From Scolanthus callimorphus (Eukaryota > Cnidaria > Anthozoa > Actiniaria > Edwardsiidae): DNA of 64,000 nt. Of this stretch, positions 12,901 to 22,871 are shown in pieces. The first letter of the stretch is position 1, and each line of letters starts with the position of its first letter. The notes below the pieces were generated by a model. That model made no database searches. It saw only the letters and a program-made list of their open reading frames with translations, and was not told the DNA's origin. The stretch lies in assembly GCA_033964015.1 (NCBI GenBank), contig CM066917.1, forward strand, positions 25,079,951 through 25,143,950, written 5' to 3'. The translations under genes were made by a program, and so were the position numbers.

Positions 12901-14828
12901 ACCTAGAGCATTTGAAAACATGGAGGCATACCAGCTGATGTCATCTCACGATGGGCAAAGGAAAGTTTGCCAAAACGAAACGTTCCTAGGTTCAGTGAGA
13001 GATCACCGAATTTTCGCAGTTTTTGGAAGGAAAAACTAGATTTAATCATCGCCCAAGTCAAACGCAGTTTACATGTGACTTCAGGCAATATTTTCAGTAA
13101 CCAATCCGACTACATTTGTAATTCTGGTGGCAACCGTTTCATCTCCATTCGCAATATGCAGGGCTGCAAATTGCGCCCGTGAGGGTCGCTTTTGCCACTA
13201 AGTTTTTCTCTTTTGCGACTAAACTTTGTCAGTGAGTCGAAGTTTTGCGACTCACTCACTTCCTGTCTAACTCGTGGGCGCGAGTTCAGTTTTTGCGACT
13301 AACATTTTTTCTGAAACTTGTCACAAATTTTCGACTGGATTTTTTTTTAAATTTGAAGCCCTGATATGGCGACCAACTTACAAATCCTCTTGCGGGAAAC
13401 GTTTTCAACTTGGCAACAAGAATAGGAGGCATTTGGCGCCCCCAGAAACAATAATTATGGGACATGCAATTGTATTTATTATCATAATATTAAAATAATA
13501 CTTTGCTTACCGTTTTGTGTTTTTGACAACATGTACATACTTTCCAACAGATACTACCTACGGAAAACAGACAAGGATGAGAAAGTTTTTTTAAAGAACT
13601 AAATTAGGCAGTTACATCTGCATCTTAGATTGCCCTAAATACCGTTCAATTTTTTCTCGTTACCTTGATGTATTATTATACATTGTACTCACTATCTCGA
13701 TTCTGATTGGCGCGTGCTTTAGTTTGGGAATCATGCAATTTGAGGGTATTCTAGTCGTCACATCAGGAATAGAAAACGGCCTACATCAAGGCTCAAAATA
13801 CCATTTCCAGGAAGGTGTCTTTCACATGTGGGTCGCCATTTCCTTTTTCCAATAATTCAGCAAGAAACTCTGGGGAGACTGAGATTCCATCAGAGGACCA
13901 GCCAGACATAGCTGCCAGAAAGTACAACGCTGGACCCTGGGAAAGGACAATGGATTGAAATCAATAGCTGATCGCCAAATGACAGACCTAAATGGAGGTA
14001 TGGTTAGCTTAATGATTAGGGAACTGGATTGTTATAGAAGAATACCTGTGAGTCCCCTGTGTTGTGGAAGTCAGACCAGAGGTCATCTTCTGCAGTAGTT
14101 GGGCTTGTGCTTGCTGTAAAGACAAAGGCATAAAACCTATAAAACCTCTTGGGTCAAGCAATACCTGATGCTTGCTCTTTCTTTCTGCTAAAGACCCTCA
14201 ATCAAATACATTATTTAAAAAAAATTGGTTATACAAATGGCTCCACCAGATGGCTCTTCTTCCGTTGTGGGGTCTATGGTTTTAGGTCCTTATCCGAGAA
14301 GACGCGAAGGTCTAACCATTTGGAGATGCTAGTGCAAAGGCAGCACCTTATCCCAAGTGTTGGTCCAGTTGGGACTTGAACCCCAGCTTCCTGACAACAG
14401 CCCGGTGCTCGACCACTGAGCTAACCAGTCGTCAGTCCCAACCATGTACTCCTGTCCCATCCAGTCATATGTGTGACTGGGGAGATGGGTAAGGTCACGA
14501 AAGGTCATGCTTTACTGTAAACATTGTCACACTATGTGCTAGTCGTCACGTCGGACTAACTCACTTTCAGTCAGACTTGCCTCCCAACGCTATCTTGCTA
14601 TCTATCTATAGCGACATTAATTGGAATGAAGTGGAGAAAATTTGCTTTTCACATTACATAGCAGTTCCTACCATGTGATAAATGCTTCAAGACAGTAATG
14701 GTGCAGGATTCCTTAATGGCGGTGGTAACATCAGACCATATCCTGGCTCCATTACTACTACCACTAACATCTGATGGTAATGCCAAGGAACATCTCTCAC
14801 GGCACTTCATTGCAAACTTCATTGGTTC
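944..14828 (-). CDS. UBE4: UBE4/Ufd2 core region (exons 11-28)
   Basis: Residues 372-1002 follow the armadillo-like Ufd2 core segment by segment. Exon 13 has PEFLAELLEKG. Exons 17-19 read KVLRRVLSKNQE, ALAWISAVVSLNDLR and GYMMNLCSVLLQLCEPF, equivalent to the FMLNFLWVLQQL block. Exon 20 has LTHRALHIGL. Exon 23 has IPEFYIKDM. Exon 24 has GPMVASKIVSALLAF, equivalent to NPYLVAKLVEVMF. Exon 25 has LIHTYTSVDVVEGLD, equivalent to the MKFYTDVEHTG block. Exons 27-28 have LLYLLNDGLS and EEHVSKSFMK, equivalent to TTFLLDESLE and DERVSRSYL. The family adds ubiquitins to pre-formed chains through a C-terminal U-box. No U-box is encoded at 1-943. The sequence shares features with both UBE4A and UBE4B; exon 28 favours UBE4B and exon 20 favours UBE4A, so I do not assign a paralogue. 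Confidence 0.85.
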
Positions 14829-17800
14829 CTAATGAATAACAAGACAATGGCATTTGTTAAGTCAATATATATAGTTTGCTATATATTGCTACATTTGCAT
14901 TGCCCCTCTAATTCTGAGTTTAGGAGGGAGACAGAGTGGCCATGTGGTCTGAGCGTCATCCTTGTGACCTGATATCATGAGCACAGTCCCCACTCTGGCT
15001 CCTTGATGACCATAACCATTCTTTGCTGACTTGGTTTACCTTCCGCAAGGGTGTAACCAAGGGGGGTTTTCAGGGTTTCCAAAAACCCCTCTTGTGTCAA
15101 GGAACCCCCTTCTGCCTCTCCAATTTTTAGTGATTTTATCCCAAAACTAAGTACTACCTTCACTATGACTAGTATTTGAGAGCAACCTTTTTTTCATTTT
15201 GAACCCAATTTGGACCCCCACCCCCCTCTCCCCTCTTAGAAATCTTGGCCACGCCCCTGCTCCAGCCAGTTATTTTAATGTGTTGTTTAAGTGTGATGCT
15301 TGAATTAGCTTTTATAGCTGTATATCAGCAGTTACAAGCATTACAACACAACGTGATTCACCAAATAAATAAAATTGGTTCCAAAGCTAAAAAAACAGTT
15401 CAAGGTTTTAAAATAAGGTTGCAAAGTCCACACCATCTACTCATTGATATTTCTGTACCGATTTATAATACAACAAAGTATTATATGAGTGTTGATCATG
15501 GCGGCGGCGCTTCGTTGAAGTCGTGATAAACAACAGTTCTAAATGGACTGTTTCATCGGCGCTTCATTGAAGTCATGGGCCATGTTGAATCACAGTTCTA
15601 AGTGAACTGTTTTGATAGCTATGTATATGCAAGACCGGTTTCGAGCCCTGGATAAGGCGCTCTTCTTCAGTTGCGTATAGCTTTGAGTCAGTGCACTCGC
15701 AGGATGCAAGATGCAAAGACTAAACACTCGTTGAGGCAACCGGGTTTTGTTCGAGCAGTTTCGTTGAATCTTATTGGCTGGTTAAACTTGGCGCTGATTG
15801 GACGGGAAGTTAATTTATGCATATATACGCACATTTCGATCCGCGTCGGTTCAAGCTCAAGTTTTAGGAGCACAGATGAGAAGTTTTTTTACAAGTTGTA
15901 AAAATATCTAAAGCTCCTCAAACAGCATTGTAGATTCAGTATTTAGATGTTAATTATGTTGTCTCTTATAACAATGATGACTGGAAACTAACAGACTAGT
16001 AAATGACTTCTGAACAGAATAAACACCGGCCGCGGTTCCGATGAAATCCCGCACAGGGAAACAATTTACTGCTGAGTTACAAGTCAACCCGATAAGAAAT
16101 CAGGGAACATCTCGTTCGTTTCTGCTCTAAAGAGAAGCCGTTGTGCGTGTGTGAACAATATAGGATAAGGAGTTTTTAAAAAGTCCTTTTAGGGCTTTGT
16201 TCACGATTGCACGTGACTTTCTCGTTCGCTTCTGCTCTTAATCCAGATCCCAGTTCATGTCACCTGGCTTGTACCACAGATTGCTACTGTACATGGTGCA
16301 GAAACCATTAACTGCTTGAATTCCTGATGGTTTTTCCTGCATTCGACTTAATACTAATAATGGCCCGTTCGAGCCGTCGAGTTTCTCAGATGTCCTATGA
16401 TCCCATATCTTCAGCTCCTGTGTGTTTATATCTAAGTTGACTGTGGAGCCAAACACATGAGGCAGTGTTGAACACATGACAGACAGACAGACAGACAGAA
16501 AAGGGTATCTCCTGCAAGTAATGTACTCACCAGCTCTGGACAGATTCTTTTCAGAAACAATTTTTCAATTTTCTAAAGACAAAACGAGGACAGGTGTTAA
16601 TGTTACAGATAGATTGCAGGGTAACAAAATCCAAATACTATGTTGTATTTTAAATGCATGGTACCTTTGTTTTGTCTTCACCATCTTGTGGAAGGTCAGT
16701 AGGTTTTAATTCCAGTTCAGCTGGCTGGGAATGTGATCTCAGTGGCAAGGTCTTTTGATAAAAAATTAATAAATTACATGCTTACAGTAGGTTAGGTTAT
16801 TGGAGAAACAAATCATACAATATCAGACATCTGGTGAGGACAGCGATAGCGCAGGGACATCAATTCTCATGGTTTTGCCAGGAGTCCCTAGAATTTTCAC
16901 TCCTGTCTCCAAGTAAAATTGTCCTGAATTGCCATATACTGGTGACTATTACTGTATATCTCCCGATTTTCTTTCTTGGCATTTTCTCATAATAACCTTT
17001 GTATAACCTTTTCCTTCGGTCTGAAATCCAAAGGTTTCTCCTCATATAACCTTTGTATCTCGTCTGAAATCCCAAGGTTTATCACGATTTCTGAAGTCCT
17101 AGGGTTGATATCCTTGATCCCTCTAGACAAATCTCAATTTCAAGTTGGCCATACTGGTATCTGTGTTCAAGATTAAAAAGAAAAGATGGCCAGATGCCAG
17201 ATAACCCTCAAGGAACTACACCTTATTTTGATGCCAAGAAAAAAGAGGTTTTAATTTCCCACAATTTTATACTCAAATTATTAAATGGTCAAAATAGTTC
17301 CACAACCCTGCTGGCCATCAATTACATTTTACCTTTCCTGTAACAGGTCCTTCTGATATTTTCTGAAAGTGAATTTTAAATATTTATCAGATCACATTTT
17401 TGCAACATTAAAAATACATGGGTTAAACATGTACACCAAACAGTGAGTGCTGTGAAGGAGTGTAGCATGCTAAATCATTTCAGGGTGAAACTCACCAAGG
17501 TGAAGTCCAACAAGTGGGACAACACTGACTTCATGGCATCTTGATACGACATCTCAACCTGTGATAAACCCAACAGTTTTAAAAATCATTACTACCATCT
17601 GCATTGGCCATCCATGAAGCGTGACAATTTTTTCGAACCATGGGGCCAATGTTCGAGAAGTTGTCGGGTTCTTGCTCGCTGATTGGCTGCAGTTTTGACC
17701 GTTATTTTTCAGCCAATCAGAGAGCAAGAAACGTGACTACTTTTCGACAAAATATGCATGTTTGAAAAGTAAACCTTCGTGAAAAATCATCACACTTCAT

Positions 17801-20800
17801 GGATGGACCCAAATGATAGTACACCCCAAAATTTTTAAAAAATTTTATTTGGTTGCCAAATCCACTCAAAGCAACTAAGGTAATTGACCCATTAGCTTCT
17901 AGCTAAAAAAAGATTTTTATTAACGAGGGATATTATGAAAAAATAAGGAAAAATGGACCATAATTGGATGAGTTAAGAGCATCACAGCTTGTGGGGTTGC
18001 TGTATCAAGAGGGTAATGAAATATAGAAAATTGTCTGCAGCCCTATTTATATGTATTGTGCAATTTCAATACAAAATTCCATACCCCCACCATGGAGGGA
18101 ATGCACTCATAAGACCCCCAACCCTCTGGAATTCCCTCTGTGATAGGGGGTATAGATCTTTTCTGGAATTGCACAATATTTACCTTTTGCTTTGTGCTTC
18201 CTCCTCTTTCCTTGAAACCAGCTGAAATTGAGTTTATTCATTGGTTAGGCGTCGTTAACACCCATTCATATAAAAAGCTCAAATGTTCGGTAAAAAAGGG
18301 AATGTTTGCCCATTTATACTCTATGACACAACCATTTCCCATTCAACTTCTTTAAGGCGACTGTAAACCTTCGAAGGTGCCCTTCGCTAAAAAAATTCCC
18401 TCGCGCGCGCAAACACAATTATACATATAAACTATATACCATTTTAAAGCTCAATAGTAGTAGTTTCCAAATATGCTATTTTTATTTCTTCTCTTTTAAA
18501 ACCTTTTACGCTAGGCGCCGCGCAATGAGTTTCCGACGCGCTCTAAAAATATGAATTATGCGCATAGTGAACGCGTTTCTTTCAGCTCAAAAACTGCATC
18601 ATGTCCATCAGCACTCATAGGGCTGTCAAACCGTGTGGGGATTTGTCAATATTTTACTTAGTTTATGATTTATCAAAGGCTAAAGTCGAAAGAGTAAAAA
18701 TTACTTACATTCCTTTACTTACGGCGCATTTGCATCGCAACAAAGCAATATTTCTTTAAAGCCCCACACGGTTTTAGAGATCAATGTTTAAACTAGCAAT
18801 TGGCCAAGTTTCAAACGAATCCATCGCTTCCCTCTATGCGCATAATTCAGTTTTATGTTGGTAATCTGCTCTAAAACTACTAAAGAGTTACGGCTCGAAG
18901 AAGCTTTCCTGGCTTCTCAAGTGGACAGCAAACAAACGTCAAGCAGATGTCAACTGATAACCAATGAGAACGAAGCGCCCCGTTGGGCCAGGAAAGATCG
19001 CGGGAAAGCTCTTCCGATCTCGAATTTCAAGAGCATTGTTTATCGTTTTAAGCCTCGACTTCCATCAGGATAATGGAATGGCAAAGCCAAAATCAAACCG
19101 ACGCAAATCAAGCGCTGCAAATCAAAGTAGGAAGACTAAAAACTCTCCAACAAAGAGGAAAAAGGCCAAGGGAGGAAAACAAAAGACAGCAGCGGTCACA
19201 GCGACCCGATTTAAATCACATGGAAATCATGTTCAGGGAACGCGAGCTCGAGTAGCGAGAACGATCAGATTATCTAGCTTCTTTGGAAATATCGAATCTA
19301 TTTACTTCAGTTTGACGGAACACATTTTGCGGATACGCTTAAATAGCATGCAGAGACATGGCCAAGCGCGAAAGCCACCAAGACGAATCAGAAATGTACA
19401 ATACTGCAAAACGTTGTATTAATTGTTGAAATTCGTGAGATTGAAAGTTGAGTTGTTCGCGTTCACTTGTAGTTCGATGTTTGAAGGAAATGTGCGTAAA
19501 TATGCTAATGAGTCCCGGATTATGTTTTCGCGCGCAATCAGTGGGGAGCCTGTGTCATATGTAAACAGGATTAAAGGATTAAAGTCGGCTGAGTTAGTAA
19601 ATGCTTCGACGAAATGAATAATTATTCTCGTTTTTACGCATGAAAACACTACTTCTTTGTATTTTTCTTTTTACGAGTTGCTAGATTATGACACAAACTT
19701 TAAGTTCAGCCGAAAAAAGAAAAACAGAAAAAAATTTGCCTCGAAGGTTGACAGTAGCCTTAATGGGAAACATAGATTTTAGATGAGATTTTTTAAATTC
19801 CTGAACTTTCAAGTCAGGATATGAGACATACGAACTCTGTATACCTTCAGGTAATAATAATTTTCTCACCTTTCCTATCATCTCCTTCTTTCTTTACACT
19901 CTTTTCTGGTGACACTTTTTCATCTCCTTCTTTCTTTACACTCTTTTCTGGTGACACTTTTTCAGTGCCCTTCCTTGTCAATCCACCTGTGCTTGCTGTT
20001 GGAATTTTCTTGATTTCCTTATAAATGGTTGAGCTTAAAGCAGCCTTTACACTGCTTTCAACAGTCCCTTCACTAGTAATCTTTCCCCCTGGGCTGCATT
20101 GATTATGATCACTTCTTTGAGTAGGTCGCTTACGAATGTCAGATTCTCTTGACCCAATTGGAGAAATATTCCTGTCAGGAGGTTTCCCCATTTTTACATC
20201 ATCTAAAGTTGGGGTCCTTTGGGTCATATTTCTATCAGAGTCTTGATTTTGTGGAGTTTCAAGAGCCAGTCTTCTGAGTCTTGCAGTTCTAACATTTTCA
20301 ACAGCCACTGAAACAAGAATATCCATAACCAGTCACTAGTGAAAACCCCAAGGGGGATCGTAAAGATCCTTTCAGGATCCTATAGGCGGATTTATTGTGA
20401 CGTCAGTGTTTACATATTTGAAGCATCCGTGAAAATCAGCAAGCGTAACGGAGCTACAAAAAGAATTGTTCTGAATTTCAATAGCGCCTGGTGAATGAAG
20501 CGTAATTTCAAAGTTTTACGTTCGTCATTCAAAATATGAGCGCATGGCGATAAGTTCAATTTACAGAAAACATGACGGGTAATGAGCTTCTTGCCACCCA
20601 AGAAATTCAAGGCTATTGAAAATGCCTCTTTGCTCTTGAAAAATGTAATAAATATGTTCGCAAGATGAAATAATTACTATTCCTAAGAACTTATTGAAGT
20701 TTACGTTCGTTTTGGAGGCTCTACGCAGGTTTTTTGAAAATGAGTGGATTGCTGTGTGGCAAACGACTCATTATCCCACATATTTTCACCAAAATGAACA

Positions 20801-22871
20801 TTTAACTACGTCGTTACAACTGAATGTTAAACCTTCAAATTTTCAGAGTACCAGGTTTCATTTGCTGTCCGCTATTCATATTCAGTGCTGATTATTTTCG
20901 AGCTCCTTCAAACATTCTGAATCTATGCAAATTAGCCCAAACTGTAAACACGAAATCCCCCTATAGGATTCTTAGCTTCCTGTCAACCCCCAGAGCATAG
21001 GAATCTCTTTATTTGGGGTGGGGTGGGATGAGAAATTTTGAGCTCTGTAGTAGGAACCCCTGTCATATGAAACAATCTCAAACCAAAAATTGTCGTTTTT
21101 CAACACCTCACGGCCAAAACCATATTTGGAATCATTTATCTTATAAAGAAGTGACAGGAGATCCTCTTTTGAGAAGAATTTCGGCATATGTAGCAATAAA
21201 ACTGAAATTTTGAATGAAAACTTGCAGGAATCACAGAGACTGGAGTTCTCGATCTGTCCACCAATGATTTTGGCTTGGTAACCACACTAATACCCACACT
21301 AGCCCACGCACGACTCGACCCAGTCCTCCCAAGTGCATTCAGCAAAAACGACAATGATTCGTTGATATGAATACTTAAGCTGGTCTGCAGCCATAGATTG
21401 GCTGGTCAACCATTAACCCATACAGCCAACCAGTCAATCAGTCTGTGAATAAGATGACTAAGTTTAATATTTTCAAACTTCAATTTATTTGTTGTTGCAA
21501 TTACCTTTTCCCGTTGCAGAACTAGAGCCAGAGTTTCTTCTAAAAACAACAACAACAATACCAGCCAACAATATAAGAGCTACCAGGCCAATTCCTAACT
21601 CTCTTTTGCCTAGGTTAGAGTGTAACTTGTTCTTCTTCTGTTCAGATTGTTTTTCTCGCTTACTAGCTTCTCTTGCCACTTTTTCCTGTGTGCATTAAAA
21701 CATAGTAACAAGTGAAATGATTGTGCTCGTTCAATTTTGAAATCACCCCTTTTTAAATCCAAGTAGAAAAAGCAAAAACTTACCAAGGTATCTTTTAAAT
21801 ACTTGGCCATTTCATCTTGGTCAATTTTTCCATTGCCATTGCGATCATACAAAGCAAGTTCCTAGCAAATATAAAAACAATATTATCATGACAATCTTGG
21901 TACTGGCAAATGGTCAAGAATATGGTTATACCTCATCACTAGGCAGGTACTTTTTATCAACTGACTGTGTTGCCATGGCATCCTCCAGCTCATCCATAAA
22001 GGCATCTCTGGCATTGCCACTGAAATAAAAGTGCAACACATACAATATATTACAGGTACAATATATTTCAGGATATAGTATTGCATTTCCTAGTACCAAA
22101 GCTGCGAAATAAATGTAACCACTTTAGTGTCACTTTAGCTTTTAGTAGTTTAAAAACAACTGGACATTTTAAAAATCGGGAACCCCCTGGGCATTTATTT
22201 TATTTGTTGGTGTATCCCTGCAGACATGACTGAAAAAACTGTTTTAGTCAGGACTTTTTTAACAGCTTAGCACAGTACCCCGGGACACTTTGTCCCCATG
22301 AACATTTTAAGGTCAAGACCCCCTGGAAAAAGGCCCAAACCCCCCCCTGACAAAGTGTGTGTCCCCAATCCCCCCAGTAGGGATATTTAAATATGCAAAA
22401 GCTGTCTGCCGTTTCCTGCAAAACCACTCACTCCTTTATTCATGACCTAAAGGTCTGACTATTTTCAGGTTCATTTCCTTAAAGGAAGTTTAGAGTTATC
22501 AACTTGACAGTTGATTTGAGTAGTACAACTTCTTAGTTTCGAGAACAGTGCAAATCACCAAATGTGTGACAACTATTGTCGAGGACAAAGACCTACGCCT
22601 ACACTCTTGCAAAACTGTCACAGCTTCGTTTGGTTTTGAATCTGAAGCTTTACGATTACACAAAAAGCTTTTATGAGCTCAAATATTTTGTCAATAACTG
22701 TAAAGGCGGGAAAATTGTTTACAATACCAAAGTAAAAGAAATGCACTTCCTGGCGCGCGCGCTATGCAAACACTACTTCCATGGCGGCAAACCCAGCAAA
22801 TACCTGCTGCAGAAAACAGCTAAGACCACTAGGAGAACAGCAATCTTCCGATCCCACCGAAGAAACGCCAT
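944..22871 (-). CDS. Predicted signal-peptide/EF-hand/TM/E4 (Ufd2-type) ubiquitin ligase, 3'-partial
   Basis: Twenty-eight exons, all phase-compatible, give 1,002 codons without a stop. In transcript order they are 22804-22871, 21932-22019, 21784-21861, 21505-21685, 19870-20307, 18184-18221, 17496-17558, 17333-17362, 16665-16751, 16531-16572, 14672-14828, 14046-14113, 13802-13936, 13511-13553, 12799-12890, 12651-12716, 11551-11633, 10666-10760, 10325-10486, 8594-8690, 7887-7956, 7351-7476, 5595-5729, 5227-5354, 4144-4293, 2551-2641, 1488-1587 and 944-1038. Exons 11-28 match the UBE4/Ufd2 core, which extends ubiquitin chains and works with p97/Cdc48. Exons 1-4 encode a secretory N-terminus. 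The last donor (gtaag beside 944) leads out of the window, so the U-box must lie to the left. The E4 identity is firm. Joining it to the N-terminal part is an inference from splice phase alone; two overlapping genes or alternative first exons remain possible. Confidence 0.65.
1132..1412. mobile_element. CAGGGTT-ended inverted-repeat element
   Basis: The ends CAGGGTTGGTACGC and CAGGGTTTGTACGC are inverted and the interior is filled with TTCCAGGA motifs. hAT-like termini, no clear target duplication. It lies in the last E4 intron in the window. Confidence 0.5.
1647..1838. mobile_element. Short MITE with about 45-bp inverted ends
   Basis: AATAGACCTCCTCGGCTTGG through TTTCAGATCAC is mirrored at 1797-1838. 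It lies in the E4 intron between exons 26 and 27. Confidence 0.6.
2716..3843 (-). repeat. 86-bp minisatellite, 13 units, G-rich on the E4 sense strand
   Basis: Each unit carries CAGTTCACTGTAGCTCATGG, GAGTATAGGGTAAAGCACAA and a C-rich block. On the minus strand, which is the E4 transcript sense, the block reads GGGGAGGGGGGAGGGGG then GATGATGGG, four G-tracts able to form a quadruplex. Variants alternate with a three-unit period (CATCATCATC, CTCATCATCACC, CATCAACACC), giving a higher-order repeat of about 260 bp. It lies in the intron between E4 exons 25 and 26. Confidence 0.9.
4490..4600 (-). repeat. Headless fragment of the second SINE family
   Basis: Shares the CCTTATTCCTACGAGACGCG-type body with 14290-14330, but the promoter boxes are missing. 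Confidence 0.35.
6338..6464. mobile_element. AGAGCGGATTTCAGATGA MITE, copy A
   Basis: AGAGCGGATTCCAGATGACT is mirrored by AGAGCGATTTTCATATGACT. It lies in the E4 intron between exons 22 and 23. Confidence 0.55.
6897..7144. mobile_element. TTAA MITE family, copy 2
   Basis: TTAA occurs on both sides. The inverted ends read AGGGGTACACTCGCACGCTT and the inverse of AGGGGCACTGGCACGCTTG. It lies in the E4 intron between exons 22 and 23. Confidence 0.65.
8004..8160. repeat. 22-bp tandem repeat, about 7 units
   Basis: The unit is CACTAGCTCTGATTCCGCGA plus AG, with minor variants. It lies in the E4 intron between exons 20 and 21. Confidence 0.85.
8891..8915. repeat. Poly-C run
   Basis: An uninterrupted run of about 25 C follows GGAGGGCCAGAGGGGGCAG, part of a degenerate CAGGGCCGTAGC-type repeat starting near 8857. 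Confidence 0.7.
9175..10290. repeat. 30-bp minisatellite, about 31 regular units plus degenerate 3' units
   Basis: The unit is ATTCCAGGCTCCTGCACAAC plus CCCTGTGGAA. Because 30 is divisible by three and the unit has no stop in several frames, long repetitive open frames appear on both strands. The array is intronic, between E4 exons 19 and 20, and ends about 35 bp from the exon 19 donor at 10324. Confidence 0.9.
10795..10981. repeat. Polypyrimidine tract with (CT)n microsatellite
   Basis: About 185 bp almost pure C/T, including a CT repeat at about 10875-10895. It lies just upstream, in transcript sense, of E4 exon 18, where it is purine-rich. Confidence 0.8.
11075..11442. mobile_element. Fold-back element with about 100-bp inverted arms
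   Basis: The left arm (AAGCCCAATTTACACGACAG then GGCACGGCTCGGATAAAAAG) is mirrored at 11338-11442. A third partial copy of the arm starts at 11204. It lies in the E4 intron between exons 17 and 18. Confidence 0.75.
11860..12050 (+). mobile_element. tRNA-derived SINE
   Basis: The head, 11860-11934, has a perfect A box (TAGCTCAGATGGACGAGC, 11868-11885) and B box (GGTTCAAATCC, 11912-11922), and GGCTTTG pairs with CAAAGCC. The anticodon stem does not fold, so it is not a working tRNA gene. The body after the head is unrelated to tRNA and its end is uncertain. Confidence 0.6.
13159..13363. mobile_element. CAGGGCTGCAAATT inverted-repeat element
   Basis: The ends CAGGGCTGCAAATTGCG and CAGGGCTTCAAATTT are inverted and the interior repeats TTTTGCGACTAA. 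It lies in the E4 intron between exons 14 and 15. Confidence 0.55.
14217..14432 (-). mobile_element. tRNA-derived SINE, second family
   Basis: On the minus strand the head has an A-box-like segment (14407-14424) and the B box GGTTCAAGTCC (14372-14382). A body follows, containing a GACCTTCGCGTCTTCTCGGA segment that is partly shared with 4530-4575. It lies in the E4 intron between exons 11 and 12. Confidence 0.55.
15048..15260. mobile_element. CAAGGGTGTAACCAAG / CAGGGGCGTGGCC element
   Basis: The inverted ends GCAAGGGTGTAACCAAGG and GCAGGGGCGTGGCCAAGA enclose C-rich and G-rich blocks. It lies in the E4 intron between exons 10 and 11. Confidence 0.5.
16238..16477 (-). other. Unassigned 79-codon open frame
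   Basis: It encodes a non-repetitive sequence (for example WDHRTSEKLDGSNGPLLVLS) ending in WDLD then stop. It lies in the E4 intron between exons 10 and 11, beside a (GACA)n tract. Its splice phase does not fit the E4 chain. It could be an alternative terminal exon or a transposon remnant. Confidence 0.2.
16531..18221 (-). CDS. Linker exons 6-10 of the E4 chain
   Basis: Five small exons of 38, 63, 30, 87 and 42 nt connect the disordered exon 5 to the E4 core. Exon 6 (18184-18221) converts phase 1 to phase 0 and the other four are phase 0 at both ends. Exon 7 encodes a predicted helix (EMSYQDAMKSVLSHLL), weakly like the N-terminal helix of UBE4B. Exon 9 is proline-rich. Exon 10 is short and basic (KIEKLFLKRICPEL). 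These exons have no recognisable domain and rest mainly on splice signals and phase. Because exons 7-10 are all multiples of three, any of them could be skipped without a frameshift. Exon 6's donor lies 3 bp from the end of a short inverted-repeat element (18053-18179). Confidence 0.5.
17604..17812. mobile_element. MITE in E4 intron 6
   Basis: Ends TTGGCCATCCATGAAGCGTG and the inverse of TTTGGGTCCATCCATGAAGTG; two inverted CAAT-box-like GATTGGCTG motifs lie inside. Confidence 0.6.
18053..18179. mobile_element. Short inverted-repeat element abutting the E4 exon 6 donor
   Basis: TATTGTGCAATTTC and CATACCCCCACCATGGAGGG are mirrored at 18130-18179. The end is 3 bp from the exon 6 donor GT (18182-18183). 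Confidence 0.55.
18352..19763. mobile_element. 1.4-kb TTAA-flanked inverted-repeat element in E4 intron 5
   Basis: Bounded by TTAA on both sides. The terminal inverted repeat is TTAAGGCGACTGTAAACCTTCGA versus TTAAGGCTACTGTCAACCTTCGA. The interior has an open frame at 18964-19422 (152 codons, Lys/Arg-rich) that I do not recognise, and no transposase. A TTAA target is typical of piggyBac-type elements. Confidence 0.6.
19870..22871 (-). CDS. N-terminal exons 1-5 of the E4 chain: signal peptide, EF-hand, TM, basic-acidic linker
   Basis: Exon 1 starts at 22871 with MAFLRWDRK followed by a hydrophobic run ending near VFCSS, a typical signal peptide. Exon 3 (residues 53-78) holds a canonical EF-hand loop, DRNGNGKIDQDE, at about 58-69. 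Exon 4 (79-138) has a charged coiled stretch, then a transmembrane segment around 108-126 (LGIGLVALILLAGIVVVVF), then arginines, which fits a type I topology with a cytosolic C-terminus. Exon 5 (residues 139-284) opens with VENVRTARLRRLAL, which resembles the short basic N-terminus of vertebrate UBE4B (xEIRRRRLARL). It is otherwise low-complexity and disordered. It carries a 42-bp in-frame tandem duplication giving two copies of a GDEKVSPEKSVKKE unit (about 19875-19965). Exon 4 ends and exon 5 begins in phase 1. I recognise no family for the lumenal part. Confidence 0.6.
20345..20990. repeat. Possible 650-bp inverted-repeat element
   Basis: The segment near 20350-20395 (GGGGGATCGTAAAGATCC, TAGGCGGATTT) is weakly mirrored by AAATCCCCCTATAGGATTC near 20955-20975. 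It lies in the E4 intron between exons 4 and 5. Boundaries are uncertain. Confidence 0.3.
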
